Shown piece after piece: positions 5,588-6,806 of a stretch of DNA of 6,806 bases (positions within the stretch are counted from its first letter, which is position 1; each line of letters opens with the position of its first letter). The stretch covers positions 1 through 6,806 of the forward strand of contig CATZIG010000112.1 in the NCBI GenBank assembly GCA_958419975.1. Direction: 5' to 3'. Source of the stretch: an uncultured Collinsella sp. (lineage in GTDB: Bacteria > Actinomycetota > Coriobacteriia > Coriobacteriales > Coriobacteriaceae). Below the pieces are notes generated by a model. The model was not told where the DNA came from, made no database searches, and saw only the letters and a list, made by a program, of their open reading frames with translations. The translations under genes and the position numbers were made by a program.

Positions 5588-6598
5588 CTAGATTTCACGC
5601 ACGCTCTGGCGCTCGACAAAATAGGTCGACACGGCCGTCTTGCAGGTATAGCTCTTGGGATTGCGGATGTTGCCCACCAGACGGCGCACCGCGATCTCGC
5701 CCACCTCGTGCTTGGGAACGTGCACCGTGGTGAGCGGCGGGTTGGAGAAGGCGCCCAAAGACAGGTCGTCAAAGCCGATGATCGAAACATCCTCGGGCAC
5801 GCGAATACCGTGCTCGTTGAGCGCGCGCATGGCGCCTACGGCGAGCACGTCGTTCTCGGCAAAGAAAGCCGTCGGCAGGTCGTCGCGCGAGACGCTGTCG
5901 AGCCACGCGCCCATGTCGCGATAGGCACCCTCGAGCGTGGTGCCCAGCGTGGCACGCCATGCCGGATTGGCTTCGAGGCCCGCATCCTCAAGCGCTTGGC
6001 GATAGCCGCGCTCGCGGTCCTTAAAGTTGCGGATACGAAGGTCGCCCGCCAGATAGCCGATTTGCTTGTGCCCTTTCTCGATAAGGTAGTCCACGGCACG
6101 CAGCACCGAATCGGTATTGGCAATAACTACGGCATCAAAGTACTGACGATCGCTCCAGCCATCGAGCACGATCAGGTGGGCGGCGGCGTTGGCAAACAAG
6201 GCGTAATCTTCCTCACCCAGCTCGGTACCCATCAGCACGATAGCGGCGGCCGGATCGGCAATCAGACCCTCGACCTGCGGGCGCACGGCGTCCAGGTCGC
6301 TAAAGTCGAGCGAGACAAAGCTCGTGCTCATGCCGTGGCGACGCGCCTGGCGCTCCACACCCTCGATAACCGCGGGATGGAAGGTGCTCTCGTCCAAGAT
6401 GGCGCCCGTCTTGCGCGCGAGCACAAACTGAATGCTCTCGAGCTGCGTCGACTGCTGATAGCCGAGCGACTGTGCGCACTCCAGGATGACCTTGGCGGTC
6501 TCCTCGCTCACGCTACGCTTGCGGTTGAGTGCGTTGGACACGGTCGCAGGCGAAAAACCGGTGATGCGGCTGATCTCGCGAACACTTGCTTTGGCCAT
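5588..6598 (-). CDS. LacI-family transcriptional repressor
   Basis: A 336-residue DNA-binding repressor, predicted to control the adjacent sugar operon and itself in response to a sugar ligand. The N-terminal helix-turn-helix is VREISRITGFSPATVSNALN (6-25), a clear LacI signature, followed by RKRSVSEETAKVILECAQSLGY. The periplasmic-binding-protein-like core follows, with IGYLAGD (180-186), RERGYRQAL (195-203), PTAFFAENDVLAVGAMRAL (242-260) and VSIIGFDDLSLG (271-282). The usual hinge helix, with its Ala-x-x-Leu before the core, is not evident; residues 47-66 read YQQSTQLESIQFVLARKTGA. I chose the ATG at 6596-6598 because GGGGG sits 5 bases upstream and the HTH then starts at residue 6. An in-frame start at 6670 would add 24 residues with no family resemblance. 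It precedes the isomerase gene on the same strand, with a terminator between them. TAAAC boxes upstream of both transcription units suggest shared control. Confidence 0.94.
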   Translation of the reverse strand: MAKASVREISRITGFSPATVSNALNRKRSVSEETAKVILECAQSLGYQQSTQLESIQFVLARKTGAILDESTFHPAVIEGVERQARRHGMSTSFVSLDFSDLDAVRPQVEGLIADPAAAIVLMGTELGEEDYALFANAAAHLIVLDGWSDRQYFDAVVIANTDSVLRAVDYLIEKGHKQIGYLAGDLRIRNFKDRERGYRQALEDAGLEANPAWRATLGTTLEGAYRDMGAWLDSVSRDDLPTAFFAENDVLAVGAMRALNEHGIRVPEDVSIIGFDDLSLGAFSNPPLTTVHVPKHEVGEIAVRRLVGNIRNPKSYTCKTAVSTYFVERQSVREI

Positions 6599-6651
6599 TG
6601 TTCCCCCTAGTAACGGCCGTGGCGGAGCATCGGGCTCGATGGCTCGGCAAA

Positions 6652-6706
6652 TAAACGACCGCAAATTCAATCTAAACAGAGTAGTAAATGTTTATGAGCT
6701 AGTTTA
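6652..6706. promoter_or_regulatory. TAAAC boxes at the lacI promoter, candidate auto-regulatory operator
   Basis: TAAAC occurs forward at 6652-6656 and 6673-6677 (21 bp apart) and reverse at 6690-6694 and 6702-6706. TCTAAACAGA (6671-6680) is identical to the complement of 5407-5416 in the operon's regulatory region, and 6682-6693 matches 5389-5400 at 11 of 12 positions. The shared sites support one regulator for both units. Confidence 0.5.
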
Positions 6707-6718
6707 GCCTGTTGTCAA
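6691..6718 (-). promoter_or_regulatory. Promoter of the lacI-type gene
   Basis: On the minus strand a perfect -35 TTGACA (6713-6718) is followed after 16 bp by CATAAA (6691-6696), a 4 of 6 match to the -10. Transcription would start near 6683, giving a leader of roughly 85 nt. A TAAAC box (6702-6706) lies in the spacer and another (6690-6694) overlaps the -10. Confidence 0.6.
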
Positions 6719-6766
6719 GCGAAGTGGCACGACTATTCCCCCAACGGGCACATTTACTCGGTAGCT

Positions 6767-6805
6767 AAAAAAGCCCCGTCCCAAATTGACTACATGGGGC
6801 GGGGC
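6767..6805 (-). terminator. Terminator of an upstream gene outside the window
   Basis: On the minus strand arms 6795-6805 and 6773-6783 form an 11-bp GC-rich stem with one C-A mismatch and an 11-nt loop, followed by six T (6767-6772). Its downstream arm and T run are the same sequence as in the operon terminator at 533-551. The gene it serves is not in view. Confidence 0.75.
6772..6793 (-). repeat. Right copy of the 22-bp inverted repeat
   Basis: This is the exact reverse complement of 471-492 and falls within the terminator at the right end of the window. The stretch from here to the lacI promoter (6719-6766) holds nothing else I can recognise. Confidence 0.85.
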
Positions 6806-6806
6806 G

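Noticed and set aside
5708..6610. Plus-strand open frame (300 codons) antisense to the lacI-type gene
   Set aside because: A shadow frame; the opposite strand has an unmistakable LacI HTH and core.

Overview
The window looks like a piece of a GC-rich, anaerobic, Gram-positive Actinobacteriota chromosome, most likely a gut Coriobacteriia (Collinsella-like) genome. This rests on base composition, strong G-rich Shine-Dalgarno sites, a luxS gene, and two kinds of hairpin-forming intergenic repeat (GGGACGGGGC arms and a TGTGACAAAGGG hairpin) that I associate from memory with that class. No 16S rRNA or other taxonomic marker is present. Every credible gene is on the minus strand, so transcription runs from high to low coordinates.

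Layout in transcription order. (1) 6767-6805: terminator of an unseen upstream gene. (2) 5588-6598: a LacI-family repressor with its own promoter and terminator. (3) 5330-5494: a regulatory region packed with TAAAC boxes. (4) A four-gene catabolic operon: an L-fucose/L-arabinose isomerase-fold (COG2407-type) sugar isomerase (3929-5329), the N-terminal half of a split transketolase (3090-3926), its C-terminal half (2156-3097) and a GlpK-like FGGY sugar kinase (609-2099). The first three genes are packed tightly (2-nt gap, then 8-nt overlap); the kinase follows a 56-nt gap holding a perfect 14-bp hairpin. (5) 457-608: a terminator and repeat cluster that also seems to carry the luxS promoter. 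(6) 1-456: luxS, running off the left edge.

Read as a unit, the operon encodes aldose to ketose (isomerase), ketose to ketose phosphate (kinase), then C2-unit transfer by a dedicated two-subunit transketolase into the pentose-phosphate pool. No aldolase or epimerase is present. This has the same logic as the described D-apiose route (apiose isomerase, apulose kinase, apulose-4-phosphate transketolase), so a branched or otherwise unusual pentose is the leading hypothesis, but the substrate cannot be read from sequence. The kinase aligns with E. coli GlpK without gaps across the key region, yet two glycerol-pocket residues (Gln246 and Phe270) are serine, which argues against glycerol. No transporter lies in the window.

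The same TAAAC motif lies in front of both the operon and the lacI gene, which suggests one repressor controls both. The cassette, from the operon terminator to the region upstream of lacI, is bracketed by an exact 22-bp inverted repeat (471-492 and 6772-6793).
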